A stretch of 64,000 bases of DNA from Winogradskyella psychrotolerans (GTDB lineage: Bacteria; Bacteroidota; Bacteroidia; Flavobacteriales; Flavobacteriaceae): positions 1 through 64,000 of the forward strand of contig NZ_JAHKPS010000025.1 of NCBI RefSeq assembly GCF_018860565.1. Direction: 5' to 3'. How positions within the stretch are numbered: the stretch's first letter is position 1; the number at the start of each line of letters is the position of its first letter. The notes under the pieces were generated by a model. The model was not told the DNA's origin. It did no database searches and saw nothing but the letters and a program-made list of their open reading frames with translations. The position numbers and the translations under genes are program-made. Positions 25,942 through 34,640 of this stretch are shown here, in pieces.

Positions 25942-27033
25942 ATGAATACTACAGAAGCAGCATTACAAGAACGTATTAAGGAGTTAACTTGTCTATATGA
26001 AGTTTCATCCATAATAGGAGATGTTAATATCGTGTTGCTTAAGGACACATTAAGAGCTGTAGCTTTTAGTTTAAAAAAAGCATTTCAACAATCTGAAGAC
26101 ACCCAAATTATAATACAAACAGAGCATAACAAAGTTGTAACTGAAAAAAGACAAGGAAAGTCTGTTTTTATTACTTCTGAAATTAAACTTTTTAATGAGG
26201 TTAAAGGTGAAATTAGTGCGCATTTAAATGGTGTAAATTATAGCGAGAACAATTTTTTAAATGAAGAGAAGTTGCTCTTAGATAATGTCGCTCTCATGGT
26301 TGGAAACATGTTAGAGCGTATTGAGATTCAGAAAAACCAAGCGTCTTTAAAACGGCAAATGGAACGTGCAGATCGTCTTGGGATTTTAGGTGAAATTACT
26401 GCCGGAATAGCGCATGAACTTAATACTCCTTTAGCAAATATTTTAGGCTTTGCAGAATTGCTTAAGGATGATTTAGCAGATAATAAAAGTGCAACATCAG
26501 ATTTAGATAAAATTATTCAAAATGCAGTTTTTTCGAGAGAAGTAGTAAAGAAGCTTATGTTTTTTGCTTGCGAAATGCCGCAAGAAATGAAACGTGTTAA
26601 CATTGTGCCTAATATTAAAAATGCTATAAACTTATTAGATGCAACTTTTAGAAAAGAGCATGTAAAGTATCTTGTAAAAATTGAAGAAGAAGAATTATGG
26701 TTAAAGGCAGATCCTATTCAGCTCACACAGATTATTTTCAATTTATTAATTAATGCCATTTACTTTTCTCCAAAAGATGGATTGGTAACCATTGAGGCTG
26801 AAAAAACAGAAAAGGATATCATTTTGAAAATTTTTGACGAAGGAAAAGGATTTAACCCAGAAGATTTGGATAAAGTGTTTCAGCCGTTTTTTTCAACCAA
26901 ACCTACAGGAGATGGTTCTGGACTAGGACTAAGTGTTGTACATGGCATTGTAGCATCTCATAAAGGCACAATAACAGCTGAGAATATGCCAAATAAAGGT
27001 GCTATATTTACAATAATACTCCCAAAAGAATAA
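25942..27033 (+). CDS. sensor histidine kinase (partner of the NtrC-type regulator)
   Basis: 363 residues with no membrane helix, so a soluble cytoplasmic kinase. Residues about 8-130 look like a GAF-type sensory domain. HisKA has His158 in GIAHELNTPLANILGF. The HATPase domain has an N-box near 245-250 (NLLINAI), DEGKGFNPEDL and GSGLGLSVVHGI. It lies 8 bp upstream of a sigma-54 activator, forming an NtrB/NtrC-like pair. The cytoplasmic location suggests it senses an internal signal such as nitrogen, redox or energy status; which one cannot be seen. Confidence 0.92.
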   Translation: MNTTEAALQERIKELTCLYEVSSIIGDVNIVLLKDTLRAVAFSLKKAFQQSEDTQIIIQTEHNKVVTEKRQGKSVFITSEIKLFNEVKGEISAHLNGVNYSENNFLNEEKLLLDNVALMVGNMLERIEIQKNQASLKRQMERADRLGILGEITAGIAHELNTPLANILGFAELLKDDLADNKSATSDLDKIIQNAVFSREVVKKLMFFACEMPQEMKRVNIVPNIKNAINLLDATFRKEHVKYLVKIEEEELWLKADPIQLTQIIFNLLINAIYFSPKDGLVTIEAEKTEKDIILKIFDEGKGFNPEDLDKVFQPFFSTKPTGDGSGLGLSVVHGIVASHKGTITAENMPNKGAIFTIILPKE

Positions 27034-27041
27034 ATGACACC

Positions 27042-28364
27042 ATGCAGTTACGCAAAGAAAATATACTTATTGTAGATGATGATGTTAACATCTTAGAGTT
27101 GTTACAGCGTCATTTGCAATCGTGGAATTATCATGTTTTTAAGGCGATGTCAGTAAAAGAAGCCGTAACAATTTTGCGAGATTCACAAATAGACTTATTG
27201 ATTACAGACTTAAAAATGCCTGAGTTAGATGGTTCAGAGCTTATTAAGTTTGTATCAGAGCACTATCCAAAATTGCAAAAATTAGTTGTTACAGGTTATC
27301 CGTCAGTTCAAGATTCATTAGTCGCAATTAAATCTGGAGTGGTAGATTACTTAACAAAGCCATTTACAAAGGATGAATTAAAATCTGCAATAGATAAATC
27401 TATTTCTAATAATCAAATCCGGAAACCTAACCAATCTGAAGACGAACAAGAGTCTTCTTACGGAGAAATTATAGGTAATTCAGAAAAGATAAACGATGTC
27501 ATTCAGGTCATTGAGCGTGTAAAAGATAATAAAGCTACAATATTTATTAAAGGTGAAAGTGGTACGGGAAAGGAGTTGGTTGCTAGAGCAATTCATTATC
27601 AAGGTAAGTTTGCAAGAGCACCATTTATTGCTGTAAATTGTGGCGCAATACCAGAAAATCTTTTAGAAGCAGAATTGTTTGGGCATTTAAGAGGTGCATT
27701 TACGGGAGCAGAAACTAATAGAGAAGGTTTTTTTCAGGCTGCTAACGGAGGTACTATTTTTTTAGATGAAATAGGTAATGCATCACTAGCAGTTCAATCA
27801 AGGTTGTTACGCGTATTACAAGAAAAAGAAGTTGTTAAAGTAGGAGCAACAAAAGCAGAAAAAGTAGATATACGCGTTATAGCGGCAACTAATAGCGATT
27901 TGCGTGATATGCTACAGAAGCAAACCTTTAGAGAAGATTTGTTTTATAGGTTAACTGTTGTCGAAATTGAAATAGCACCTTTGAGAGAGCGAAAAGAAGA
28001 TATTCAATTATTAGTAGATAAGTTTCTCTTTAAATATGGAGTAGAGTATAAAGATAGATTTCTAAAAATTACACCAGAAGCTTTGGAAATTCTAAAACGT
28101 TACGATTGGCCAGGAAATATTAGAGAATTAGAAAATATTATTCAGCGTGCAGTGATTATGTGTGATAAAATTATAGACGTAGCACATTTGCCTGAACATT
28201 TAAAATACACTTTAAATTTTTCTAAAGACAAATTGGAGCCGTTAAAAGTCATTGAAAAAAGATATATTGAAAAGGTTTTACGCGCTACAGATAATAATAA
28301 AACTAAGGCTGCAGAAATTCTTCAAATAGACCGAAAAACAATTCGTCAAAAACTTTCAGAATAA
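27042..28364 (+). CDS. sigma-54-dependent response regulator (NtrC family)
   Basis: 440 residues. The REC domain has phospho-acceptor Asp56 (LLITDLKMPELDG). The AAA+ domain has Walker A GESGTGKE at 171-178, an intact sigma-54-contacting loop GAFTGA at 218-223, and GGTIFLDEIGN. A Fis-type HTH (KTKAAEILQIDRKTIRQKL) ends the protein. It should activate sigma-54 RNA polymerase when phosphorylated by the adjacent kinase. A near-perfect sigma-54 promoter lies 136 bp past its stop, so its main target is probably the following operon. Confidence 0.95.
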   Translation: MQLRKENILIVDDDVNILELLQRHLQSWNYHVFKAMSVKEAVTILRDSQIDLLITDLKMPELDGSELIKFVSEHYPKLQKLVVTGYPSVQDSLVAIKSGVVDYLTKPFTKDELKSAIDKSISNNQIRKPNQSEDEQESSYGEIIGNSEKINDVIQVIERVKDNKATIFIKGESGTGKELVARAIHYQGKFARAPFIAVNCGAIPENLLEAELFGHLRGAFTGAETNREGFFQAANGGTIFLDEIGNASLAVQSRLLRVLQEKEVVKVGATKAEKVDIRVIAATNSDLRDMLQKQTFREDLFYRLTVVEIEIAPLRERKEDIQLLVDKFLFKYGVEYKDRFLKITPEALEILKRYDWPGNIRELENIIQRAVIMCDKIIDVAHLPEHLKYTLNFSKDKLEPLKVIEKRYIEKVLRATDNNKTKAAEILQIDRKTIRQKLSE

Positions 28365-28375
28365 TATTCTTTAAC

Positions 28376-28412
28376 TGGTACTTTTTTACTCTATTGGGTA
28401 ATTTTGTACCAA
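28376..28412. promoter_or_regulatory. candidate upstream activator sites for the NtrC-type regulator
   Basis: TGGTAC (28376-28381) and GTACCA (28406-28411) form an inverted repeat. Within it, TTGG-N11-CCAA (28394-28412) is a second, 19-bp dyad. They lie 90-125 bp upstream of the -24 element at 28500, the usual enhancer distance. Confidence 0.45.
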
Positions 28413-28499
28413 TCTCTTTTTTGTGTTTTATAATTCAAGTCACTAACTATTCTTTGTTTATAGGCTTTTGTTGTTTTGCAGAGCCATGATTGGCTGTTT

Positions 28500-28516
28500 T
28501 GGCACAAGCATTGCTT
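28500..28516 (+). promoter_or_regulatory. sigma-54 (-24/-12) promoter
   Basis: TGGCAC, five bases, then TTGCTT: an exact match to the TGGCAC-N5-TTGCW core with GG and GC at the required spacing. It lies directly downstream of a regulator carrying an intact GAFTGA loop and 32 bp before the ATG of the next gene. AGCCA-TGAT-TGGCT (28482-28495) just upstream is an extra dyad. Confidence 0.85.
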
Positions 28517-28547
28517 CATTATACAAATAACATTAATAGTATTTATT

Positions 28548-28712
28548 ATGAATCATTTTAATATTTGTCCGAGTTGCATGCATCGCAACGATTGTGTTTT
28601 AACAGCACAAAAGGATAAGGTTTGGTCTTGTAGTGAGTTTGATGAAATTAAATCAGAAGAGGTTTTTTTAGAAAAAGTACAACAGCCTAAGCAGGAACTA
28701 GAATTAGCTTAA
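28548..28712 (+). CDS. 54-residue Cys-rich micro-protein
   Basis: A small soluble protein with CPSCMHRNDC near the N-terminus and WSCSEFDE about 15 residues later. The four Cys (two in a CxxC) suggest a metal site, for example a small zinc ribbon. I chose ATG at 28548 because an upstream in-frame TTG at 28476 lies before the sigma-54 promoter and could not be on that transcript. It is the first gene of the predicted sigma-54 operon, 16 bp ahead of a 45-residue ORF. Function not recognised. Confidence 0.75.
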   Translation: MNHFNICPSCMHRNDCVLTAQKDKVWSCSEFDEIKSEEVFLEKVQQPKQELELA

Positions 28713-28728
28713 TATTTAATAATAAATT

Positions 28729-28866
28729 ATGATTTTTAACGCATTAATATCAGTATTTAAAACTCGAAATCTAGTAGATAAAAAATCTGCTAAAGAAGTT
28801 TCTAGAAATAAATATATCATTGAGAAATATCATGAAAGATCGATAACTAATCGCTATTTCAAATAA
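28729..28866 (+). CDS. 45-residue hypothetical protein
   Basis: ATG at 28729 to TAA at 28866, filling the gap between the Cys-rich protein and glutamate dehydrogenase with 16- and 18-bp spacings. The product is basic and starts with a short hydrophobic stretch (MIFNALISVF), then a helical KSAKEVSRNKYIIEKYHER segment. No family recognised. The even operon spacing supports it, but there is no independent copy in the window. Confidence 0.5.
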   Translation: MIFNALISVFKTRNLVDKKSAKEVSRNKYIIEKYHERSITNRYFK

Positions 28867-28884
28867 AAATTTAAACATACTACA

Positions 28885-30201
28885 ATGACAACATTAACAG
28901 CAGATTTGAAAAAAACAACCCAAAAAACGACAAAAAAAGTACCTGTAAGAGGTATGATGGATAACGTGATGGAGCAGTTTAATAGTGCTGCAGACCAAAT
29001 CAATTTACATCCAAACATTAGAAAAATATTAAGCATAACCAATAATGAAATTCTTGTGAATTTTCCAGTTAAAATGGATAATGGTGAGGTGGAAATATTT
29101 ACAGGATACAGAGTACAACATAATAACGCATTAGGACCATATAAAGGGGGCTTACGTTATCATCCAACTGTAGATCTAGATGCTGCAAGAGCTTTAGCGA
29201 TGTGGATGACATGGAAAACTTCTTTGGCAGGTTTGCCTTATGGAGGTGGTAAAGGAGGTATTAAATTAGATCCTTCTAAATATTCTGAAGGCGAATTAGA
29301 GCGTATTACAAGACGTTTTACGTTTGCTTTAGCAGATAATATTGGACCAGAACACGATATACCTGCTCCAGATGTGAATACCAATAGCCAAACTATGGCA
29401 TGGATAGCAGATACTTATATGAGTACGCGTCCGCCAGCAGAACGTAATGCAAACCAGCATATAGTTACAGGGAAACCAGATGGAAGTGGTGGACTTGAAG
29501 GTAGAGATAGAGCAACCGGTTACGGAGTGTACTTGACTATCAAATTCTGGGCAGAAAAAAACGATGTAAATTTAGAAGGAAAGAAATTTATCGTCCAAGG
29601 TTTTGGTAATGTTGGTTATTGGGCTGCTCTTTTTTTAGAAAGAGATGGAGCAAAATTGGTAGCAGTACAAGATGCATATGGATGTATTCAAAATCAAAAA
29701 GGTATAGCAGTTGAAGCGCTTTCTAAATATACTAAAATCAATGAAGGTAGTATTGCAGATTTTCCTGATGCAAAGCCTGTTAATAAAGATAAGTTCTTTG
29801 GTTTAGATTGTGATATTGTTATTCCTGCTGCTTTAGGAAATCAAATTACTAAAGAAAATGCATCAAAAATAAAAGGAAAACTTATAGCCGAAGGAGCAAA
29901 TGGCCCAACCAATGTAGAAGGTGAAAAAATCCTTTTAGATAAAGGAATTACTATCATACCAGATATCTTATGTAACTCAGGTGGAGTTGTAGGTAGTTAT
30001 TTTGAATGGTTGCAAAACCGAAATGGTGAAATTTGGCAACTAGATGAAGTTATGGCTAAACTTGACAAAAAGATGAAAGAATCTTTTAATAAAGTTTATG
30101 ACTATTCTAAAAATGAAAATATAGATATGCGTACAGCAGCATTTTGTATTGCTATTGAACGTATAGAAAAAGCATATATACAAAGAGGTATTTTTCCATA
30201 A
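28885..30201 (+). CDS. glutamate dehydrogenase (Glu/Leu/Phe/Val family)
   Basis: 438 residues. It carries the core of hexameric glutamate dehydrogenase: GPYKGGLRYHP near 91-101, the catalytic-lysine region LPYGGGKGGIKLDP near 123-136, and the NAD-binding motif FIVQGFGNVGYWAA near 235-248. It interconverts glutamate with 2-oxoglutarate and ammonia. The N-terminus has an extra Thr/Lys-rich stretch of about 20 residues. Placement in an operon headed by a sigma-54 promoter fits nitrogen control. Confidence 0.92.
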   Translation: MTTLTADLKKTTQKTTKKVPVRGMMDNVMEQFNSAADQINLHPNIRKILSITNNEILVNFPVKMDNGEVEIFTGYRVQHNNALGPYKGGLRYHPTVDLDAARALAMWMTWKTSLAGLPYGGGKGGIKLDPSKYSEGELERITRRFTFALADNIGPEHDIPAPDVNTNSQTMAWIADTYMSTRPPAERNANQHIVTGKPDGSGGLEGRDRATGYGVYLTIKFWAEKNDVNLEGKKFIVQGFGNVGYWAALFLERDGAKLVAVQDAYGCIQNQKGIAVEALSKYTKINEGSIADFPDAKPVNKDKFFGLDCDIVIPAALGNQITKENASKIKGKLIAEGANGPTNVEGEKILLDKGITIIPDILCNSGGVVGSYFEWLQNRNGEIWQLDEVMAKLDKKMKESFNKVYDYSKNENIDMRTAAFCIAIERIEKAYIQRGIFP

Positions 30202-30215
30202 ATAAATGTAAAAAC

Positions 30216-30635
30216 ATGAAGTACGGAAGTTTAATAATTGAAAAGAAAGAATACGTTTACTTAAAACGTATACTAAATGTATCGGGTTATGCCGAAGACC
30301 ATGAAACTCAAAAATGTTTAATGAAGCTGTCTGAAGAGCTAAAAACAGCTCAGATTGTTAGTGAAGAAGAAATGCCTAAGGATATTATTAGATTTAATAG
30401 TATCGTGACGCTAGTTTTAGAAAATGGTTTGGAAAAAAAGTTGCAAGTTGTAATTCCAACAGAAAGAAATATAAATCAAAATAAGATTTCTATTCTTACA
30501 CCAATGGGATCTGCATTAATTGGTTATTCAAAAGAGGATACCATTTTTTGGGATTTTCCAGGAGGGAAACAACAGCTTAAAATTATTGATGTATCTCAAG
30601 AAGAAACCTTTAGTGGATTAGATATTGTAATGTAA
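30216..30635 (+). CDS. GreA/GreB-family (Rnk-like) factor
   Basis: 139 residues. The second half (FNSIVTLVLENGLEKKLQVV, then ISILTPMGSALIGYSKEDTI) is the FKBP-like C-terminal domain of GreA/GreB. The N-terminal part is a short helical segment rather than the full acidic coiled-coil hairpin, so it resembles Rnk-type proteins that bind RNA polymerase without cleavage activity. It sits 14 bp after glutamate dehydrogenase. It may adjust polymerase or nucleotide metabolism under the same stress; that is inference. Confidence 0.82.
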   Translation: MKYGSLIIEKKEYVYLKRILNVSGYAEDHETQKCLMKLSEELKTAQIVSEEEMPKDIIRFNSIVTLVLENGLEKKLQVVIPTERNINQNKISILTPMGSALIGYSKEDTIFWDFPGGKQQLKIIDVSQEETFSGLDIVM

Positions 30636-30646
30636 AAATATAAGAT

Positions 30647-31066
30647 ATGACAACTTTAAATACTGAAATTTTTCATCACGATTCAGATGTTGATGTAACA
30701 CATAAAATCAACACCATGGAGTTAAGTAATTGGATTAATCATTTAAAGTATATAAAAAAAGAGTTGGTTAACCTTATTAATATTTGCACCGCAGATCTAA
30801 ATGAAAAATTGGAAGACTATAGTGTTGAGGAGCGTTTTCAAAAAAAGAAAGTTGAAAACGAAATCCTATTAGAAGCACTTATAAAATATTCAAATTCTAG
30901 ATCTAACATTGTAGAGTGTGAGGATACACAATGCGATATGGCATACATTAATGAGCACGAAAGTTATAGGAGAAGTTACTTATATCATTTGGATAAATAC
31001 AGGAGGCTTAAAGATGAGTTTTTTAATAAAGTACAAGGAAAGTTTACACTTATAAAAATTAATTAA
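30647..31066 (+). CDS. helical protein, first of a paralogous pair
   Basis: 139 residues, mostly charged helix with no signal peptide. It is related to the next gene's product: ELSNWINHLKYIKKEL here matches ELNLWINTLEFFNNEL there, and both end in a YR(R/K)-rich helix (YHLDKYRRLKDEFFNKV here). Two Cys in VECEDTQCDM near residue 90 are not shared. The gene is 11 bp after the GreA-like gene. A coiled-coil or dimeric four-helix fold is likely. No family recognised. Confidence 0.72.
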   Translation: MTTLNTEIFHHDSDVDVTHKINTMELSNWINHLKYIKKELVNLINICTADLNEKLEDYSVEERFQKKKVENEILLEALIKYSNSRSNIVECEDTQCDMAYINEHESYRRSYLYHLDKYRRLKDEFFNKVQGKFTLIKIN

Positions 31067-31085
31067 TCTTATATCATATAAGCTT

Positions 31086-31475
31086 TTGAACACCGTTTTA
31101 TCGCATCAACTTAATCAGCAAAGAAAATTGTGTATACAAAAAGATTTAAACGAATTAAATCTATGGATTAATACTTTAGAATTTTTTAATAACGAACTGG
31201 ATCATTTTAGTGTTATAGAAAAACAGCTTATTAAAAAGGCTTCTGTTTCAAGTACTATTCAAGCCATTCGTAGAAAGAATGTCTTAAATATGGCCATTTT
31301 ATGCAAGTACGAGCAAGAGTTGAAAACAGAATATCAGTATGGGAAAACTGAATATGATTTAAACCGATTAAGATTCCATGAACAGAAGCGGATAAGTTAT
31401 ATGAAGCTCGTTGATGAGTGTAATACTTTTAAAAATAAATTCTACTTGTCTCTAAGAAAGTACAGAAGAGAATAA
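31086..31475 (+). CDS. helical protein, second of a paralogous pair
   Basis: 129 residues starting at TTG (31086), 19 bp after its paralogue. Charged helices run throughout, with the WIN motif (ELNLWINTLEFFNNEL) near residues 22-37 and a basic end (FYLSLRKYRRE). It is the last gene before a terminator at 31540, so it closes the predicted sigma-54 operon. A heterodimer with the preceding protein is plausible. Function unknown. Confidence 0.7.
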   Translation: MNTVLSHQLNQQRKLCIQKDLNELNLWINTLEFFNNELDHFSVIEKQLIKKASVSSTIQAIRRKNVLNMAILCKYEQELKTEYQYGKTEYDLNRLRFHEQKRISYMKLVDECNTFKNKFYLSLRKYRRE

Positions 31476-31539
31476 CTTAAATTTTTACTTAAGATTACAA
31501 AAGGGTAATTCTCAATTATTTTTTTGTTGTTAATAGCAG

Positions 31540-31575
31540 GCCGTGAAAGAGAATTCTTTCACGGCTATTTATTTT
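31540..31575. terminator. terminator between the sigma-54 operon and murF
   Basis: Stem GCCGTGAAAG/CTTTCACGGC with loop AGAATT, followed by TATTTATTTT on the plus strand. It is placed between convergent genes and may serve both. Confidence 0.75.
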
Positions 31576-32854
31576 ATAATAATGTTAAAATTCGTTCTAA
31601 AGCCATTCCGCGAGACCCTTTAATCAAAACTGTAGCATTATTAAGTTGAAGCGATTCTATATGTGGTTTTAAATCTTCATAAGTTGAAAACTTAAATGTT
31701 GATGCTTTGGTTTTGGTCTTATAAAAGTTTTTACCAATTAAAAATCTGTTTTTTTCAAAATGATCTTCAATAAAATCGACTATGTTTTGATGTTCTTTTT
31801 CAGATTCAGAACCTAATTCAAACATATCTCCAAGAAAGAGAAATTTGTTTTTAACTTGTAGTTGTTTAAAATTTTTAAGCGCTGCTAACATGCTTGTAGG
31901 ATTGGCATTGTAAGCGTCGAGAATAATTTTTGTATTGCCTTTTTCTATAATTTCAGAGCGGTTATTATCTGGGTGGTAACTTTCAATAGCTTTTTGTATG
32001 TTTTCAGAGCTTACATTAAAATATTTTCCAATCGCAACAGCTACTGCTATGTTGCCATAATTATAATCGCCTATAAGTTGACTTTCAATTGTAATGCCAT
32101 CATATGTTATGGTGACATAAGGGTTTGCATTTTCAAAAGCAACAATACAATCATTATTCGTATGAGATCCAAAATGACTAACATTACTATAGTTAGCAAT
32201 TTGAGTTACTTGCTTTTTGTCGTCAGTGTTTATAAAGACTTTGTTCTGATTTTGCATTAAAAAATCATACAATTCAGACTTCGCTTTAATAACTCCTTCA
32301 ATGCTTCCAAAACCTTCTAAATGTGCTTTTCCAAAATTGGTAATTAAACCATAATCAGGTTGTGCAATACCAGATAAAAAAGCAATTTCCTTTAGGTGAT
32401 TGGCGCCCATTTCTACAATTCCAAAGTCTAATCCTTTTGTAAAACTTAATAAGGTTAATGGCACACCAATATGGTTGTTTAGATTTCCAACTGTAGCTCT
32501 TACTTTGTACGTCGTTTCTAAAACCGCATTAATAAGCTCTTTTGTAGTGGTTTTACCATTGCTGCCAGTTAAAGCTATAATAGGAATGTTAATTGCCTTT
32601 CTATGATATGTTGCAAGCTTTTGAAGTGTTGTTAATACATCTTCAACTAAGATGCAATGATCGCTTATTAAAGCATTTTTATCATCTATAACACAATATT
32701 TTGCTCCACCGTCAAAAGCTTTATTTACAAATTGATTGCCATCAAAATTATCCCCTTTAAGCGCAAAATACATACAGCCTTGTTGAAGTTTTCTAGTGTC
32801 TGTAGAAACCGCTGTGCAGGCTTTAAATTTTTGATATATATCGTCTATTTTCAT
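31574..32854 (-). CDS. murF: UDP-MurNAc-tripeptide--D-Ala-D-Ala ligase
   Basis: Cytoplasmic Mur ligase adding D-Ala-D-Ala to the peptidoglycan precursor. The ATP-binding loop LTGSNGKTTTKEL lies at 95-107, and LGIVEMGANHLKEI-type and ILDAYNANPTSM segments mark the catalytic and C-terminal domains. The 426-residue length is normal. It is downstream of gldJ on the same strand, separated from it by a terminator hairpin. Synteny murF-gldJ-porU-porV is familiar from flavobacteria. Confidence 0.95.
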   Translation of the reverse strand: MKIDDIYQKFKACTAVSTDTRKLQQGCMYFALKGDNFDGNQFVNKAFDGGAKYCVIDDKNALISDHCILVEDVLTTLQKLATYHRKAINIPIIALTGSNGKTTTKELINAVLETTYKVRATVGNLNNHIGVPLTLLSFTKGLDFGIVEMGANHLKEIAFLSGIAQPDYGLITNFGKAHLEGFGSIEGVIKAKSELYDFLMQNQNKVFINTDDKKQVTQIANYSNVSHFGSHTNNDCIVAFENANPYVTITYDGITIESQLIGDYNYGNIAVAVAIGKYFNVSSENIQKAIESYHPDNNRSEIIEKGNTKIILDAYNANPTSMLAALKNFKQLQVKNKFLFLGDMFELGSESEKEHQNIVDFIEDHFEKNRFLIGKNFYKTKTKASTFKFSTYEDLKPHIESLQLNNATVLIKGSRGMALERILTLL

Positions 32855-32867
32855 GAGCTTAAAAATA

Positions 32868-32899
32868 AAAAAGTCCTGATAAATTTATCAGGACTTTTT
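32868..32899 (-). terminator. gldJ terminator
   Basis: Near-perfect palindrome AAAAAGTCCTGATAAA/TTTATCAGGACTTTTT, 21 bp past the gldJ stop and just before murF. Confidence 0.85.
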
Positions 32900-32919
32900 A
32901 AAATATTATTTAACGTTTA

Positions 32920-34608
32920 TTAGTTACGTCTTTTTCCTCCTTTTTGGCTTTTAGAACCAACTCTAGATACTGCGCATCTAAAGCCAATATAATCTGTTGC
33001 CATATCTTGTGGGAAGTAACGACGTTGTGCTGGGTCAATCCAGTATGCTCTATCTCTCCAAGAGCCACCTTTATAAACTCTTACTTCGTCATTAATTAAA
33101 GATGTTCTACTATTAGATTTGTCGTATTCTCTAATTAATTTACCCTCAGAAGAATCTGTTTCAACTCTATGTTTTGGTGAGTTGTACATTTTGCTAGTGG
33201 TGTTTTTCTTTGCTGCTCCACCTTCTGTTTCATCAAAATTCTCTCTGTAGTAACGAGAAGAACGTTTGTCACCATCTCTAAAGTTGATGTTATCACTTTT
33301 ACTAAAGTTAGTTCTTAAATAAGTTTCTTCTTCATCTACAGGAACCCTTGCGATTTCACCAGGTAAATCTCTAGCTACAATTTTTCCGTTGCTTAATGTA
33401 TCATAAACAATTTCATCTGCAGTTACAATTTTTACAGTACCATCTTCATTGATTGCATTCTTAGTATATACATTTCCTCTATAGTAGTTGAAATCATTGA
33501 ATTCGTCATCAACAATAGGTCTGTAAACATCGGCAACCCATTCGGCAACATTACCAGCCATGTCATATAAACCATAATCGTTTGGTGAGTATGTTTTTAC
33601 TTCTGCAGTAATATCTGCACCATCGTCAGACCAGCCAGCAATTCCACCATAATCACCTTTTCCTTGCTTAAAGTTAGCCATTTGATCTCCACGATTTACA
33701 CGCTTTCCAGATCTTGTATATTGACCATCCCAAGGATATTTTTTACGTCCTCTATAAACGTTAAAGCTACGTAACTCACTCATACCTAAAGCAGCATATT
33801 CCCATTCTGCTTCTGTTGGTAGTCTGTATTTCACAGGAATTGCTCCAGATTCTCTATTGGCATAAATATTAACAGGATTGCCCTCAGCATCTGTTTGTTG
33901 TCTACGTTTTCCTCCTTCTAATACTTCAGAATTTCCTCCGTAAGTTTCTGTAGGAGCGTTAATATAAGTGTCAACATCAAAAGTACTCTCAGCATTCAAA
34001 TCTGTATATTGAGCATCTCTTTTAATGTAACCAGCTTCTTGTAAAGATAATTCAGCTACACGGTTAGATCTCCAATTCGCATATTCTACAGCTTGAATCC
34101 AACTTACACCAACAACAGGGTAATTTGCATAACCAGGATGACGTAAATAGTTTTCTGTCATCATTTCATTATAACCTAAACGATTTCTCCAAACTAATGT
34201 GTCAGGAAGTGCACCTTTGTATATAAGTGCGAAATCTGGGTTATCTGGAGGATAAACACTTTTTAAATAATCTAAATAATAAAGATAATTTAGGTTAGTA
34301 ATTTCAGTTTCATCCATGTAGAATGACTGAATATGTTGTTGATTTGGAGTGTTATTCCAATCGTGCATTGGATCATCACCTACTTTACCCATTGTAAAGG
34401 TTCCGCCTTCAATGAATGCAGTTCCAGGAGGTGTTTCTTGTTCCTTAAATTGAGTGTTGTACTGAAAACCACCTTGTTTATCGTTGATTTTCCATCCTGT
34501 GGCAGTATCTACATTGCCAGAATTAGAAGAACGGTTGCAACTTACAATTGAAGCGCAAAGCGTTACTGCTATTAGAAATTTTAGGTTTGAGACATGTTTC
34601 ATATCCAT
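32920..34608 (-). CDS. gldJ: gliding motility lipoprotein GldJ
   Basis: Outer-membrane lipoprotein of 562 residues required for gliding and type IX secretion. The lipobox (ASIVSC) puts the lipidated Cys at about 24. The body is a formylglycine-generating-enzyme/sulfatase-modifying fold: FIEGGTFTMGKVGDDP near 66-80, YRLPTEAEWEYAALG near 253-267, YDMAGNVAEWVADVYRP and a late VYKGGSWRDRAYW and GFRCAVSR. Adjacent divergent porU and porV confirm the assignment. The start could be Met1 or Met3. Confidence 0.95.
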   Translation of the reverse strand: MDMKHVSNLKFLIAVTLCASIVSCNRSSNSGNVDTATGWKINDKQGGFQYNTQFKEQETPPGTAFIEGGTFTMGKVGDDPMHDWNNTPNQQHIQSFYMDETEITNLNYLYYLDYLKSVYPPDNPDFALIYKGALPDTLVWRNRLGYNEMMTENYLRHPGYANYPVVGVSWIQAVEYANWRSNRVAELSLQEAGYIKRDAQYTDLNAESTFDVDTYINAPTETYGGNSEVLEGGKRRQQTDAEGNPVNIYANRESGAIPVKYRLPTEAEWEYAALGMSELRSFNVYRGRKKYPWDGQYTRSGKRVNRGDQMANFKQGKGDYGGIAGWSDDGADITAEVKTYSPNDYGLYDMAGNVAEWVADVYRPIVDDEFNDFNYYRGNVYTKNAINEDGTVKIVTADEIVYDTLSNGKIVARDLPGEIARVPVDEEETYLRTNFSKSDNINFRDGDKRSSRYYRENFDETEGGAAKKNTTSKMYNSPKHRVETDSSEGKLIREYDKSNSRTSLINDEVRVYKGGSWRDRAYWIDPAQRRYFPQDMATDYIGFRCAVSRVGSKSQKGGKRRN

Positions 34609-34640
34609 ACGTTTAAGTAAGCTCGTTTAATTTTAGAGTC

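Noticed and set aside
28476..28547. Longer start (TTG) for the Cys-rich micro-protein
   Set aside because: It precedes the sigma-54 -24/-12 element, so the sigma-54 transcript cannot contain it; the ATG at 28548 fits.
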